Source: Flavobacterium sp. N502536 (GTDB lineage Bacteria; Bacteroidota; Bacteroidia; Flavobacteriales; Flavobacteriaceae). Taken from it: a stretch of DNA of 64,000 bases. The stretch is taken from positions 3,162,001-3,226,000 of the forward strand of contig NZ_CP110011.1 in the NCBI RefSeq assembly GCF_025947345.1. Reading direction: 5' to 3'. Numbering within the stretch: the stretch's first letter is position 1; every line of letters starts with the position of its first letter. Below are positions 41,616 through 52,326 of the stretch, one piece after another. A program made the translations under genes and the position numbers. The notes below the pieces were generated by a model. The model did not search any database and was not told where the DNA came from. It saw nothing but the letters and a program-made list of their open reading frames with translations.

Positions 41616-43070
41616 TTACAAACTCGGTAAATCTCCGTTTCCTTTAGTTGGCAGATTCGTAGAGCCCATTAAGAATAAATCGACCTCTCTGGCTGCTTCA
41701 CGACCTTCTGAAATAGCCCATACAATTAACGATTGTCCTCTTCGCATATCACCGGCAGTGAAAATGTGTGGTACATTCGTTTGGTAATTTTTGGCTTTAT
41801 AGTTGCTTCTCATGTCGATTTCCAAACCTAATTGCTCGCTTAAAGTTTTCTCCGGACCTGTGAATCCTAAAGCCAATAAAGCTAAATCACAAGGCCAGAT
41901 TTTCTCAGAACCTTCTTTTTCGATTAATTCCGGACGTTGCCCGGGAGTCATCTTCCATTGTACTTCAACGGTTTTTAATCCAGTAAGTTCTCCTTTGTCG
42001 TTTGAAATAAATTCTTTGGTATTGATTAACCAGTTTCGGTTACAGCCTTCTTCGTGAGAAGAAGATGTTTTTAACTGCAGCGGCCAGAAAGGCCAAGGAG
42101 TTGTCTCACTTCTTCCAACCGGAGGTTTTGGTAAAATCTCAAAATTGGTTACTGATTTTGCACCATGTCTGTTCGAGGTTCCGATACAATCTGAACCTGT
42201 ATCTCCACCACCAATCACGATTACATCTTTACCAGTAGCTTTAACCTGATCCGGAATCGATTCTCCAAATAAAACTTTAGTCTGCTGTGTTAAGAAATCC
42301 ATGGCCTGAACAACACCTTTGCTTTCTATACCTTTCGTTGGCAAACTTCTTCTTTCGGTTGCTCCACCGCACAATACGATAGAATCAAAAGAATTTAATT
42401 CGTCTACACTAAAATTAACACCAACATTTACATTGGTTTTAAAAGTGATTCCCTCTGCTTCAAGAATCGCTACACGTCTGTCGATGATTCCTTTTTCCAG
42501 TTTAAAATTCGGAATTCCGTAACGTAGTAAACCACCAATGGCATTGTCTCTTTCAAAAACGGTAACCATGTGACCGGCTCTGTTTAATTGCTGTGCTGCT
42601 GCTAAACCTGCAGGGCCTGAACCAATAACGGCAACCGTTTTTCCGGTTCTGGTTTTTGGGGCTTGTGGTTTGATCCAGCCTTCGGCAAAACCTCTTTCGA
42701 TGATGTTTTTCTCGATGTTTTCGATGGCAACAGGTTCTTTGATGATTCCCAATACACATGATTTTTCACATGGAGCAGGGCATAAGCGACCCGTAAATTC
42801 AGGAAAGTTATTCGTCGATTGTAAAATCTCTAAAGCACTTTGCCATTCTTCCTGATGCACCATATCGTTGAAATCAGGAATTAAATTTCCTAATGGACAG
42901 GAGCTGTGGCAAAAAGGGATACCACAATCCATACATCTCGAACCTTGTTCTTTTATTTTATCTTTTGCTAACGGAATAGTAAACTCGTTGTAGTTCGTAA
43001 CACGTTCTGCAACTGCTAAATTACTTTCGTCGGCTCTGCTATATTCTTTAAATCCGCCTATTTTACCCAT
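41616..43070 (-). CDS. gltD: Glutamate synthase small subunit
   Basis: This 484-residue flavoprotein brings electrons from NAD(P)H to the large subunit for making glutamate from glutamine and 2-oxoglutarate. The N-terminus has the two 4Fe-4S cysteine groups (CMDCGIPFCHSSCPLG; CPAPCEKSC). The FAD motif GSGPAGLAAAQQL and the NADPH motif GGGDTGSDC follow, and IFTAGDMRRGQSLIVWAI closes the FAD site. Complete and normal length. It lies downstream of gltB on the same strand, 126 bp apart, with an intergenic hairpin. Confidence 0.96.
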   Translation of the reverse strand: MGKIGGFKEYSRADESNLAVAERVTNYNEFTIPLAKDKIKEQGSRCMDCGIPFCHSSCPLGNLIPDFNDMVHQEEWQSALEILQSTNNFPEFTGRLCPAPCEKSCVLGIIKEPVAIENIEKNIIERGFAEGWIKPQAPKTRTGKTVAVIGSGPAGLAAAQQLNRAGHMVTVFERDNAIGGLLRYGIPNFKLEKGIIDRRVAILEAEGITFKTNVNVGVNFSVDELNSFDSIVLCGGATERRSLPTKGIESKGVVQAMDFLTQQTKVLFGESIPDQVKATGKDVIVIGGGDTGSDCIGTSNRHGAKSVTNFEILPKPPVGRSETTPWPFWPLQLKTSSSHEEGCNRNWLINTKEFISNDKGELTGLKTVEVQWKMTPGQRPELIEKEGSEKIWPCDLALLALGFTGPEKTLSEQLGLEIDMRSNYKAKNYQTNVPHIFTAGDMRRGQSLIVWAISEGREAAREVDLFLMGSTNLPTKGNGDLPSL

Positions 43071-43101
43071 GACATTTTAAATTAAATTCCAATTTCTTTA
43101 C

Positions 43102-43175
43102 ATTCCAAATTCCAATCCTTCGACTTCGCTTCCTTCGACTCCGCTCAGGAAGACATTGCCATTGGAATTTGGAAT
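43102..43175 (-). repeat. Hairpin repeat in the gltB-gltD spacer
   Basis: ATTCCAAATTCCAAT (43,102-43,116) pairs perfectly over 15 bp with ATTGGAATTTGGAAT (43,161-43,175); the loop contains CTTCGACTTCGCTTCCTTCG and CTCCGCTCAGGAAG, a wording I have seen in flavobacterial intergenic DNA. It may weaken gltD expression relative to gltB, or act as an RNA-processing site; this is inference. Confidence 0.65.
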
Positions 43176-43196
43176 TTTATTTTTTGAAATTGATTT

Positions 43197-46100
43197 TTAT
43201 CCCGCTATTAATTCTTCTATTTTTTTCTCTTCTGCAATTCGTTGTAATGCTTTTTTGTAATCTGTTGGCATTACTTTTACGAAATTTTGCTGTTCATTTT
43301 CCCAGTCTGCCAAAATTCTTTTTGCTAATGGACTGTTGGTGTACAGAGAGTGGTTTTTGATCAGTTTTCTTAGTTTTCTCACGTCTTCGTCTTCGATAGG
43401 ATCAAAAGCAACCATTTCCATGTTGCATACCCTTGAATCGAATTGTTGTTTCGGATCGTAAACATAGGCAACACCACCGCTCATACCGGCCGCGAAGTTT
43501 CGCCCTGTTTTTCCTAAAACTACTACCGTACCACCGGTCATGTACTCGCATCCGTGATCTCCAATTCCTTCGACAACCGCAGTTGCTCCCGAATTTCTAA
43601 CACAGAAACGCTCTCCGGCAATTCCATTAATATAAGCCTCTCCGGTAATAGCTCCGTAAAGGGCAACGTTCCCGATAATGATGTTTTCTTCAGGTTTAAA
43701 AGTGGCAGTAGGAGGTACTTTTACAATTAGTTTTCCGCCCGAAAGCCCTTTTCCTAAATAATCATTACAGTTTCCGTGAATTTTAAACGACAACCCGTTT
43801 GTGGCAAAAGCACCAAAACTTTGTCCGGCAGAACCTTCAAAATCAACTAAAATAGTATCATCAGGTAATCCTTGTGCACCATAAATTTTTGAGATTTCAT
43901 TACTCAAAATGGCACCTACAGAACGGTCTGTATTTTTAATTTTAAAGGTAACTCTTGTTTTTTCTTTTCTGTAAATAGACGGAATCGCTTCTTTGATAAT
44001 GGCAAAGTCTAATACATTTTCAAGTTGGTGATCTTGTGCAGTCGTATTGTGATTTGGAACCGTTTTAGCTTTTTCCGGTTTGTATAAAATCGATGATAAG
44101 TCCAATCCATTGGCTTTGTAATGTTGGATCGCTTTGTTCACATTCAATTTTTGCGACTGACCCACCATTTCTTTTAAAGTTCTGAAACCTAATTGCGCCA
44201 TGATTTCTCTTAACTCTTCGGCAATAAAATACATGAAGTTTATGACGTGTTCCGGAGTTCCTTTGAAATTTTTTCTTAATTCAGGATCCTGAGTTGCAAT
44301 ACCAACCGGGCAGGTATTTAAGTGACAAGCTCTCATCATGATGCATCCTGAGGCTACCAGTGGTGCAGTGGCAAAACCAAATTCCTCAGCTCCTAACAAT
44401 GCTGCTATCGCTACATCACGACCTGTTTTCAATTGTCCGTCACATTCCAGAACTACACGGCTTCTTAAATCGTTTAAGATCAAAGTTTGCTGTGCTTCGG
44501 CTAGTCCAAGTTCCCACGGAATACCTGTGTGCTGTAAAGAAGTTAAAGGTGCAGCACCGGTTCCTCCGTCATAACCTGAAATTAAGATGACGTCAGCTTT
44601 TGCTTTGGCAACACCGGCAGCGATTGTTCCAACTCCAACTTCAGAAACTAGTTTTACGTTTACACGCGCTTCACGATTGGCATTTTTCAAGTCGTAAATC
44701 AACTGTGATAAATCCTCGATAGAATAAATATCGTGGTGTGGCGGTGGCGAAATCAAACCTACATAAGGGGTAGAGTTTCTGGTTTCGGCAATCCACGGCA
44801 CCACTTTTTCTCCGGGTAACTGTCCACCTTCACCAGGTTTTGCTCCCTGAGCCATTTTAATCTGAATTTCTTTGGCATTTGTCAAATAATTGATCGAAAC
44901 ACCAAAACGTCCCGATGCTACTTGTTTGATCGCACTGTTCCTCGAATCTCCGTTAATTTCTTTCTGGAAACGTTTTGGATCTTCTCCACCTTCTCCCGAA
45001 TTACTTTTTCCGCCAATTCTGTTCATGGCAATCGCTAAATTCTCGTGCGCTTCTCTACTGATCGATCCGTAAGACATCGCTCCGGTTTTGAATTTCTTTA
45101 CAATTTCAGTCCACGATTCTACTTCATCGATCGAAATCGGATCTAGATTATTGAATTCAAATAATCCTCTGATGGTCATTAGGTTTGAGCTTTGCTCATT
45201 GACCATGTTGGAGTATTCTTTATAACTTTCAGGACTGTTTAAACGAACGGCCTGTTGTAATTTTGAAATAGTAGTCGGGTTAAACATGTGTTTTTCACCG
45301 CCACGTCGCCATCTGTAAATACCTCCAATTTCAAGGGAAAGTAAGTTGGCAATTTTTGAGTTTGGAAAGGCTTTCTGGAAACGTTTTTTGACTTCTTTTT
45401 CGACTTCCATCAAACCAATTCCTTCAATTCTTGATGGGGTGTAAGGGAAATATTTTGAAGTAAAGGTTTTGTTTAAACCTAAAATTTCGAAAATCTGTGC
45501 AGCTCTGTACGAATGTAAAGTAGAGATACCAATTTTGTTCATGATTTTAACGATTCCTTTTGCAATTGCTTTGTTGTAATTTACAATCGCATAATCCGCT
45601 TTTACACCTTTGATAAAGCCCTGATTCACCTGATCGTGAATGATTTCGTTTACCATGTAAGGATTGATCGCACTTGCGCCATATCCGAACAATAAAGCAA
45701 AATGATGCGGTTCACGAGGCTCGGCAGATTCGATTATGATTCCGAATTTAGAACGAACCTGTAAAATATTCAAAGAGTGGTGAATATAAGAACAAGCCAA
45801 TAACATTGGTATTGGAGCCAGTTCTTCGCTTACTCCTCTGTCTGATAAGATAATGATGTTGCATCCGTCAGAAACGGCTTTGAATGTGGCTTCAACACAT
45901 TTTTCAAGTGCGCGCTCTAAGCCATTTACTCCTTTTTCGATCTTATATAAGGTAGAAATAGTGGCCGATTTGAAATCAACATGATCAATGTTTCTGATTT
46001 TATCTAGATCCTCGTTCGAAATAACCGGATTTTGAATTTTCAGTTTTTTGCATTGTTTCGATTCAATTTCAAAAATATTAAAATCACCGCCAATGGCTAA

Positions 46101-47714
46101 ACTGATATCGGTAATGATTTCCTCACGAATACCGTCCAGCGGCGGGTTGGTAACCTGAGCAAATAGTTGTTTGAAATAGTTGTACAACAATTGAGGTTGG
46201 TCTGATAAAACAGCCAGAGGCGTGTCGTTACCCATTGAGCTAATAGCTTCCGCTCCCTGGCCTCCCATTGGGTTAATGATTGTTTTTAAATCTTCAATCG
46301 TATAGCCAAATAATTTTTGTCTGGTTAAGAAATCCAGTTTTTCAACCGGAGTTTGGTTGTTGGTATACGGTATTTTAGATAAAGGCAATAGATTCGCATC
46401 GATCCATTCTTTGTAAGGACGTTTGGTAACGATTGATTTTTTAACTTCTTCGTCTTCAATAATACGGCCTTCGTTCATGTCCACCAGGAACATTTTTCCC
46501 GGCTCTAAACGACCGTGTTGTATTACATCTTCCGGTTCTATATCTAATACACCAATTTCTGATGACATGATTACAAAACCGCTTTTGGTTAAGGTATAAC
46601 GGGAAGGACGTAATCCGTTTCGGTCTAGTAAAGCACCAATCACATTACCGTCAGTAAACGGAATAGAGGCAGGACCGTCCCAAGGTTCCATAATACAAGC
46701 GTTAAACTCGTAGAATGCTTTTTTCTCAGGAGACATGGTCTGGTGTTTTTCCCAGGCTTCCGGAACAACCATCATCATTGCTTCGGGTAAGGAACGTCCG
46801 GTCATTAATAAAAGTTCTACCACCATATCCATAGAAGCAGAATCTGATTTTCCTTCTAATATAATTGGGAATAGTTTTTTGATATCATCGCCAAAAACTT
46901 TGCTTTGCATCAATTCTTCACGGGCACGCATACGACTTACGTTTCCACGAAGTGTATTGATTTCACCATTATGACACATGTATCTAAACGGCTGCGCTAA
47001 TTCCCATGAAGGGAAAGTATTGGTAGAGAAACGCTGGTGCACCAATGCCAGACGAGTCACTAAATCGGGATCTTTTAAGTCAACATAATAACGGCTGATG
47101 TCTTCTGGCATCAATAAACCTTTATATATTATGGTAGTTGTCGATAAACTAGAGAAATAAAACATGTGGCTTTCTGAGGTTTTAGATCCTCTAACGGCAT
47201 GTTCGGCAATTTTTCTAGCTGCAAAAAGTTTTGCATTGAATTCATTTTCAGTTAAATCCTGACCGTTTTTGCTAACAAAAACCTGTTTAACTGTTGGTTC
47301 TTTTTCTGCGGCAATCTGCCCTAAATTTTCCACTTCAACAGGTACATCTCTCCAACCAAGGATTTTTAAGTTCTGATCCTTAATAGTCGATTCGAAAGCG
47401 TTGATACAAAAAGAAACCTGGTTTTTGCTTTTTGGTAAAAAAACCATTCCTACTGCATACTCACGTGTTTCAGGGATTTCAAAATCACAGACCTTTTTAA
47501 AAAAATCATGTGGGATGTCGAATAAAATTCCAGCTCCGTCTCCAGTTCTTCCATCAGAACTAACTGCACCACGATGTTCCAATTTTATTAAGATATCCAA
47601 TGCTTTGTGAATAATATCATTTGATTTAATACCATTCAAATTACAAATAAATCCTGCACCACAATTGTCGTGTTCAAATTCAGGCAAATAAAGCCCTTGT
47701 TCTTTAACTTTCAT
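43197..47714 (-). CDS. gltB: Glutamate synthase large subunit
   Basis: This is a 1,505-residue enzyme. A short propeptide ends before the catalytic Cys18 ([11 protein letters not shown]) of the class-II glutamine amidotransferase domain. The central and FMN-binding synthase domains follow ([31 protein letters not shown]), then the 3Fe-4S cluster cysteines in [11 protein letters not shown] and the C-terminal GxGxG repeats ([17 protein letters not shown]). All are intact. The ATG at 47,714 is chosen because it gives the normal short propeptide and lies after a TATTTTTG -7 box; a frame from 47,843 would add 43 unrelated residues. It forms the nitrogen-assimilation pair with gltD. Confidence 0.97.
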   Translation of the reverse strand: MKVKEQGLYLPEFEHDNCGAGFICNLNGIKSNDIIHKALDILIKLEHRGAVSSDGRTGDGAGILFDIPHDFFKKVCDFEIPETREYAVGMVFLPKSKNQVSFCINAFESTIKDQNLKILGWRDVPVEVENLGQIAAEKEPTVKQVFVSKNGQDLTENEFNAKLFAARKIAEHAVRGSKTSESHMFYFSSLSTTTIIYKGLLMPEDISRYYVDLKDPDLVTRLALVHQRFSTNTFPSWELAQPFRYMCHNGEINTLRGNVSRMRAREELMQSKVFGDDIKKLFPIILEGKSDSASMDMVVELLLMTGRSLPEAMMMVVPEAWEKHQTMSPEKKAFYEFNACIMEPWDGPASIPFTDGNVIGALLDRNGLRPSRYTLTKSGFVIMSSEIGVLDIEPEDVIQHGRLEPGKMFLVDMNEGRIIEDEEVKKSIVTKRPYKEWIDANLLPLSKIPYTNNQTPVEKLDFLTRQKLFGYTIEDLKTIINPMGGQGAEAISSMGNDTPLAVLSDQPQLLYNYFKQLFAQVTNPPLDGIREEIITDISLAIGGDFNIFEIESKQCKKLKIQNPVISNEDLDKIRNIDHVDFKSATISTLYKIEKGVNGLERALEKCVEATFKAVSDGCNIIILSDRGVSEELAPIPMLLACSYIHHSLNILQVRSKFGIIIESAEPREPHHFALLFGYGASAINPYMVNEIIHDQVNQGFIKGVKADYAIVNYNKAIAKGIVKIMNKIGISTLHSYRAAQIFEILGLNKTFTSKYFPYTPSRIEGIGLMEVEKEVKKRFQKAFPNSKIANLLSLEIGGIYRWRRGGEKHMFNPTTISKLQQAVRLNSPESYKEYSNMVNEQSSNLMTIRGLFEFNNLDPISIDEVESWTEIVKKFKTGAMSYGSISREAHENLAIAMNRIGGKSNSGEGGEDPKRFQKEINGDSRNSAIKQVASGRFGVSINYLTNAKEIQIKMAQGAKPGEGGQLPGEKVVPWIAETRNSTPYVGLISPPPHHDIYSIEDLSQLIYDLKNANREARVNVKLVSEVGVGTIAAGVAKAKADVILISGYDGGTGAAPLTSLQHTGIPWELGLAEAQQTLILNDLRSRVVLECDGQLKTGRDVAIAALLGAEEFGFATAPLVASGCIMMRACHLNTCPVGIATQDPELRKNFKGTPEHVINFMYFIAEELREIMAQLGFRTLKEMVGQSQKLNVNKAIQHYKANGLDLSSILYKPEKAKTVPNHNTTAQDHQLENVLDFAIIKEAIPSIYRKEKTRVTFKIKNTDRSVGAILSNEISKIYGAQGLPDDTILVDFEGSAGQSFGAFATNGLSFKIHGNCNDYLGKGLSGGKLIVKVPPTATFKPEENIIIGNVALYGAITGEAYINGIAGERFCVRNSGATAVVEGIGDHGCEYMTGGTVVVLGKTGRNFAAGMSGGVAYVYDPKQQFDSRVCNMEMVAFDPIEDEDVRKLRKLIKNHSLYTNSPLAKRILADWENEQQNFVKVMPTDYKKALQRIAEEKKIEELIAG

Positions 47715-47731
47715 TCTTGATATTTTTTTTA

Positions 47732-47739
47732 CAAAAATA
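47732..47739 (-). promoter_or_regulatory. -7 promoter box of gltB
   Basis: TATTTTTG on the minus strand fits TAnnTTTG, 18 bp before the gltB start. Confidence 0.5.
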
Positions 47740-48073
47740 GAGATTTCGTTAAACATAATGTATTGAAATGATGATTTGGCTTTCATTTTTGTTGTAATAA
47801 TAGAAAAAGGCTTCTTAATTGATAATATTGTTATTTTAACCATTGCGAATTATTAAAATGACAATTAGGATTAAAATATATTAGGAAAAATCGCTGTAAG
47901 GCTAATGAATACGGTGGTGTTTTTGTTAAATATCAAACGTTTTAGTAGTTTTTAGTTAATATTAATAAATTGTTTAGTTAACCATTTCTTTGCATTCAAA
48001 AAGAATAAACGTTTCGTGCATATCACACGTATTATTTAATTGAAAAAGATTTTACTATTAAGTTGAATTTTGC

Positions 48074-48081
48074 TACTTTTG
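48074..48081 (+). promoter_or_regulatory. -7 promoter box of sucC
   Basis: TACTTTTG fits TAnnTTTG, 48 bp before the sucC ATG at 48,130. An upstream in-frame start at 48,070 would lie at the box itself and is excluded. Confidence 0.5.
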
Positions 48082-48129
48082 TCGCACTTTTATTCTGAAA
48101 TAAATTCAGAACCAGACAAATTCTATATT

Positions 48130-49323
48130 ATGAACATACACGAATATCAAGGAAAAGAAATTTTAGCAAGTTACGGAGTACGCATTCAACGCGGAATTGT
48201 GGCTAACAATGCGGTTGAAGCTGTGGCTGCTGCAAAACAATTAACTGCCGAAACTGGTACAGGATGGCATGTGATAAAAGCACAAATTCACGCAGGTGGA
48301 CGTGGAAAAGGTGGTGGAGTGAAGTTGGCTAAAAACTTGCAACAAGTTGAAGAAATTGCTGAACAAATCATCGGAATGCAATTGATTACACCTCAAACTT
48401 CTGCTGAGGGTAAAAAAGTAAACAAAGTTTTAGTTGCTGAAGATGTTTATTATCCTGGCGAAAGTGAAACTTCTGAGTTTTATGTTTCTGTTTTATTGAA
48501 TAGAGGTACAGGACGTAACATGATTATGTATTCTACTGAAGGAGGAATGGATATCGAAGAAGTTGCGGAGCATACACCACACTTAATCTTTACAGAAGAA
48601 ATTGATCCAACTGTTGGATTACAAGGTTTTCAAGCAAGAAGAATTGCTTTTAACTTAGGCCTTTCTGGAAATGCTTTTAAAGAAATGGTGAAATTCATCG
48701 ATTCATTATACAACGCTTATGTTGGTTCTGATGCATCTATGTTCGAAATCAACCCGGTTTTGAAAACTTCAGATAACAAAATTATGGCTGTTGATGCTAA
48801 AGTAAATATCGATGATAATGCTTTATACAGACAAGCAAAATATGCTGAGATGAGAGATATCCGTGAGGAGAATCCAATCGAGGTTGAAGCTAAAGAAGTA
48901 GGATTGAACTATGTAGATCTTGACGGTACTGTAGGTTGTATGGTAAACGGAGCTGGTCTTGCAATGGCAACTATGGATTTAATTAAATACGCTGGATTTG
49001 AGCCTGCTAACTTCTTAGACGTTGGTGGAACTGCTGATGCAAAACGTGTTGAAACTGCTTTCCGTATTATCTTAAAAGATCCTAACGTAAAAGCTATTTT
49101 GATCAATATCTTCGGAGGAATCGTTCGTTGTGACCGTGTTGCTCAAGGTGTTGTTGATGCTTACAAAAACATGGGTGATGCTATCAATGTGCCAATTATT
49201 GTTCGTTTGCAAGGAACAAATGCTGAAATTGCAAAAGAATTAATTGACAATTCAGGTATGCCAATTTTATCAGCTGTTCAATTTCAAGAAGCTGCTGATC
49301 AGGTTAAAGCTGCACTTTCTTAA
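48130..49323 (+). CDS. sucC: Succinyl-CoA ligase (ADP-forming) beta subunit
   Basis: This is a 397-residue TCA-cycle enzyme subunit with the N-terminal ATP-grasp domain (MNIHEYQGKEILASYGV; KAQIHAGGRGKGGGVKLA) and the C-terminal ligase domain with the conserved GGTADAKRV and FGGIVRCDRVAQGV. It pairs with SucD, whose gene is not in the window, to interconvert succinyl-CoA and succinate with ATP/GTP formation. The start at 48,130 is preferred over 48,070 because it begins the domain and follows the -7 box. Confidence 0.97.
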   Translation: MNIHEYQGKEILASYGVRIQRGIVANNAVEAVAAAKQLTAETGTGWHVIKAQIHAGGRGKGGGVKLAKNLQQVEEIAEQIIGMQLITPQTSAEGKKVNKVLVAEDVYYPGESETSEFYVSVLLNRGTGRNMIMYSTEGGMDIEEVAEHTPHLIFTEEIDPTVGLQGFQARRIAFNLGLSGNAFKEMVKFIDSLYNAYVGSDASMFEINPVLKTSDNKIMAVDAKVNIDDNALYRQAKYAEMRDIREENPIEVEAKEVGLNYVDLDGTVGCMVNGAGLAMATMDLIKYAGFEPANFLDVGGTADAKRVETAFRIILKDPNVKAILINIFGGIVRCDRVAQGVVDAYKNMGDAINVPIIVRLQGTNAEIAKELIDNSGMPILSAVQFQEAADQVKAALS

Positions 49324-49348
49324 TTAAATAAGAAATCAATTTATATAG

Positions 49349-49380
49349 AAAATCCATTCCGAAAGGAGTGGATTTTTTTT
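49349..49380 (+). terminator. Terminator of sucC
   Basis: Stem AAAATCCATTCC / GGAGTGGATTTT with a GAAA tetraloop and eight T, about 25 bp after the stop codon. Confidence 0.85.
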
Positions 49381-49382
49381 GT

Positions 49383-49525
49383 TTTTAACCGTAAAGAATT
49401 ACGCAAAGTTCGCAAAGTTTTTTTAACCACGAATTCACGAATTATTTTTTATAATCTTTGAGAATAAAAATTCGTGAATTCGTGGCTATTTTAAACAACT
49501 AGCTTTGCGAAGTTTGCGGTTAAAA
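49383..49525. repeat. Nested hairpin repeat of CGCAAAGTT and CACGAATT words
   Basis: Three nested stems: TTTTAACCG / CGGTTAAAA; CGCAAAGTTCGCAAAG (49,402-49,417) / CTTTGCGAAGTTTGCG (49,503-49,518) with one mismatch; CCACGAATTCACGAATT (49,427-49,443) / AATTCGTGAATTCGTGG (49,469-49,485), 17 bp perfect. It sits between sucC and a convergent gene. Confidence 0.75.
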
Positions 49526-49532
49526 TAAAAAA

Positions 49533-50336
49533 TTATTTCAAAACCGTCGGCAGTTCTACAATTTCAAAATCGGAGTTGTGTTTGAAAAAGTCTCTTATCA
49601 TAGCGGTATGCCCGGCTCCCAATAAAACCATGATTTTATCATCTTTACTTTCGGTCAGTTTTTGAATCAAAGCATACATGTAGAGATTTCTTCTGTACCA
49701 CTCAGAAACTAGAAATGCCCCCACAAAATTGTCTGTTTTACCTCCTTTAATTGCCGTTTCCAGATACCAGCTAACATTGTCTTCATTGGATTCTTTTGAG
49801 TTAATGTCCACAAGTAATTCGGTTAGGGAATATTTGGCAATTTTTTCATTCTGGTCTTTTTCGTAGCTTTTCATCGTCTCTTCATTTTTTTTGATCAGAT
49901 CAAACTGATTGGCAGCTGTCATGCCTTTTACTAAACTGTCGTATGGGAAGTCGGTATCGTTATAATCAATTCCGTATAACTTTTTGTGTCCTAATTTTTT
50001 GGCCGATCTTAAAGCTACTTGTACGATTTCATCGGCGCGTTTATGCAACAAACTATCTGTGTTTTTGGCATAAAATTTATCCAGTTTGTCTTGTTTCTGA
50101 TAATTCCATTCCACAAAAATTTTGTCCGGACCAAACTTTTTAATTTTATTGGTAATGTTTTCCAGTTCTTTTTGGCTCTTGTCTGACATAACATTAAAGC
50201 TGTTTATTTTAGCAACGTCAAGTCCCGGGTTTTCAAAATGGAAGGTTCCAAGTAATAGCACTTGTTTCTTTTTGGATTGTGCAGAAACAGTATGGAATGC
50301 GAGAGCAAAAAACAGTAATAAGGCGATTTTTTTCAT
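49533..50336 (-). CDS. Secreted DUF5694/TraB-like protein
   Basis: This is a 267-residue protein with a signal peptide (MKKIALLLFFALAFHTVSAQ). The core begins KQVLLLGTFHFENPG, with an early GTxH, and ends IMVLLGAGHTAMIRDFF, a GxGH; these resemble the TraB/GumN-type erythromycin-esterase-like fold, which suggests metal-dependent hydrolysis. I call it DUF5694-like from this pattern. Substrate unknown. Located between the sucC repeat and a divergent histidine kinase. Confidence 0.8.
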   Translation of the reverse strand: MKKIALLLFFALAFHTVSAQSKKKQVLLLGTFHFENPGLDVAKINSFNVMSDKSQKELENITNKIKKFGPDKIFVEWNYQKQDKLDKFYAKNTDSLLHKRADEIVQVALRSAKKLGHKKLYGIDYNDTDFPYDSLVKGMTAANQFDLIKKNEETMKSYEKDQNEKIAKYSLTELLVDINSKESNEDNVSWYLETAIKGGKTDNFVGAFLVSEWYRRNLYMYALIQKLTESKDDKIMVLLGAGHTAMIRDFFKHNSDFEIVELPTVLK

Positions 50337-50530
50337 GATGATTGGTTTTTAAATTCAAGACAAATGTAGCGTAGCTTTTCAGGTGAAATTCGGGTTTTTG
50401 ATGAACAGTAGATTTCAAATTACAAACCTTGAGAATCAGCGGTTGAAAAATTTGGTGTATCGATTTTGATAGTTTGTCACCCAAAATAGCGGTTTCGTAT
50501 AAATATAGTATCCATATGAAGGTATAGTTG

Positions 50531-50538
50531 TATTTTTG
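50531..50538 (+). promoter_or_regulatory. -7 promoter box of the histidine kinase operon
   Basis: TATTTTTG fits TAnnTTTG, 19 bp before the kinase ATG at 50,558. Confidence 0.45.
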
Positions 50539-50557
50539 AAAGGACAACACGGTTATT

Positions 50558-51598
50558 ATGAAGCTAAAAATTCCATTTTCCTATCATATCGCTCTTTTTT
50601 TAGGATTGTTTATCACCTTAAACCTTTGGGATATTGGTGTTAACAATCGGGACATGGAGTTAGTCTTCAACTGGATTTCCTATATGTTTAACATTAGTTT
50701 CGTACTGGTAATCTTCATCGTTTACCTCTTAAACTTTTATACTTTTTGCAATTGGTTTTTAAACAGAAGGAAAATTCTTTTTTATGTGATGAGTATTCCT
50801 GTCTCCCTGTTAATTTTTGCGGCACTACGGTATTTCGTTCAGGAAGTGATCCTTTATGAGCTTACCGGAATTCATAATTATGCAAAAGAAACCAGAGAGA
50901 TAGGCTATTATATTAAGGATAATTTTTTCTTTGGGCTGCCTGCTGTTATTTTAAGCAGTCTGGCTTATCTGTTCTTTCATTTTCAGGAAGCGCAGAAACA
51001 AAATCAGGAATTAGTATTAGAAAATAAAAAGGCCGAGCTCCAAATGCTGAAATCGCAGGTGAGTCCGCATTTTTTGTTTAATACTTTAAATTCCTTTTAC
51101 AGTCAGCTGGTTTTGAAAGATGATGCAATGGCTTCGGATATTTTAGTACTTTCGGATTTGCTGCGTTATGTTATTACAGAAACGGAAAAGGATGAGGTAT
51201 TGCTTTCTAAAGAAATTCAGTTTGTACAAAACTATATTCATTTACAGAAAAAAAGATTTGAAGATCTGCTTTACCTAGATTTTATAATTGAAGGAAAGTA
51301 TGCAACAGAAAAGATTCTTTCATCGGCTTTGGTTCATTTTATTGAAAATGTTTTCAAACATGGAAAATTGAACAATGAGAAAGAGAAAGCAGTTATTTCT
51401 ATTGTCATAAAAGAAAACTTTTTAGAGCTGTCGACCTTTAACTATAATGCCGAAGGCGAGAATTATTCTTCAACCGGAATTGGTTTTGATAATTTAAGGA
51501 AACGTTTGGAGCATGCTTATAAAGGGGAGTTTACACTCGAGAAAACAGCAGAAAAGAATACCTTTAAAACCTATTTAAAAATACCGCTAAAAAAGTAA
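50558..51598 (+). CDS. LytS/YehU-type sensor histidine kinase
   Basis: This is a 346-residue inner-membrane kinase. Residues 1-145 hold four membrane helices with little extracellular loop. The His_kinase domain follows: phospho-acceptor SQVSPHFLFNTLNSF (His171), N-box HFIENVFKHGKL, and glycine-box STGIGFDNLRKRL. It probably senses something in or through the membrane. A one-base gap separates it from the LytTR regulator gene, so the two should be translated together. Confidence 0.92.
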   Translation: MKLKIPFSYHIALFLGLFITLNLWDIGVNNRDMELVFNWISYMFNISFVLVIFIVYLLNFYTFCNWFLNRRKILFYVMSIPVSLLIFAALRYFVQEVILYELTGIHNYAKETREIGYYIKDNFFFGLPAVILSSLAYLFFHFQEAQKQNQELVLENKKAELQMLKSQVSPHFLFNTLNSFYSQLVLKDDAMASDILVLSDLLRYVITETEKDEVLLSKEIQFVQNYIHLQKKRFEDLLYLDFIIEGKYATEKILSSALVHFIENVFKHGKLNNEKEKAVISIVIKENFLELSTFNYNAEGENYSSTGIGFDNLRKRLEHAYKGEFTLEKTAEKNTFKTYLKIPLKK

Positions 51599-51599
51599 T

Positions 51600-52304
51600 A
51601 TGAAATATAAGTGTATCATTGTTGATGACGAACCGCCGGCAACGCGTATTCTGGAAAATTACATCGGGAAAGTCTCTTTTTTGGAAAAAACAGCTGTTTT
51701 CAATGATGCATTGAAAGCATTAGAATTTTTAAATACACAAAAGGTTGATGTCATTTTTCTCGATATTCAGATGCCGCAGTTAACCGGTTTACAACTTTCC
51801 AGAATTATTTCGAAAGAGATCAAAGTGATCTTCACGACCGCTTATCCGGATTTTGCTTTAGAGGGTTTTGAATTAAATGCAGTCGATTATTTATTGAAAC
51901 CAATTGCTTTTGAACGATTTTATCAGGCCGTTTCTAAACTAAATACTGATTCAAAAACAGAGGTTGTACCCAACAACTCCTCTGACTTTATTTTTATTAA
52001 AACAGACGGAAAAAATAAGTTCGTAAAGCTGTTTTTAGACGAGATTCTGTATGTAGAAAGTCTTCAGAACTATGTTTGTATTCATACAGTGAATCAGCAA
52101 ATTATCACGCATTCGTCTTTAAAAAATGTAATCGAATCGCTGCCCGAAAGAGATTTTGTCCAGATACATAAATCATACGTGTTGGCTTTGAAACAAATTG
52201 AATCGACAGACAGTTTTTCGGTTTTTGTCAATGGTAAAGAACTGCCTATTGGAGCGACTTTTAAAGATGCTTTTTTTGATAGAATTGATAAGAATAAGAT
52301 ATAA
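51600..52304 (+). CDS. LytTR-family response regulator
   Basis: This is a 234-residue regulator. The receiver domain has the acidic pair (VDDEPP) and the phosphoacceptor Asp55 in FLDIQMPQLTGLQL, then TTAYPDFALEGFE and LLKPIAFERFY. The C-terminal LytTR DNA-binding domain (about 130-230; IKTDGKNKFVKLFLDEIL, YVESLQNYVCIHT, VQIHKSYVLAL) is complete. Its targets are unknown; LytTR proteins bind direct repeats upstream of their own operon in other bacteria. Convergent with the DUF1456 gene. Confidence 0.94.
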   Translation: MKYKCIIVDDEPPATRILENYIGKVSFLEKTAVFNDALKALEFLNTQKVDVIFLDIQMPQLTGLQLSRIISKEIKVIFTTAYPDFALEGFELNAVDYLLKPIAFERFYQAVSKLNTDSKTEVVPNNSSDFIFIKTDGKNKFVKLFLDEILYVESLQNYVCIHTVNQQIITHSSLKNVIESLPERDFVQIHKSYVLALKQIESTDSFSVFVNGKELPIGATFKDAFFDRIDKNKI

Positions 52305-52326
52305 GTTTGTTTTGATGGTGATTTCT

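Larger units (their letters stand above)
47715..48129. other. 415-bp divergent promoter region of gltB and sucC
   Basis: Candidate -7 boxes lie at 47,732-47,739 (minus, for gltB) and 48,074-48,081 (plus, for sucC). No repeat or extra gene is visible. The middle is AT-rich and unremarkable. Confidence 0.5.

Noticed and set aside
47715..47843. Longer N-terminus for gltB from 47,843
   Set aside because: It adds 43 residues before the short propeptide, unlike the family, and lies upstream of the -7 box.
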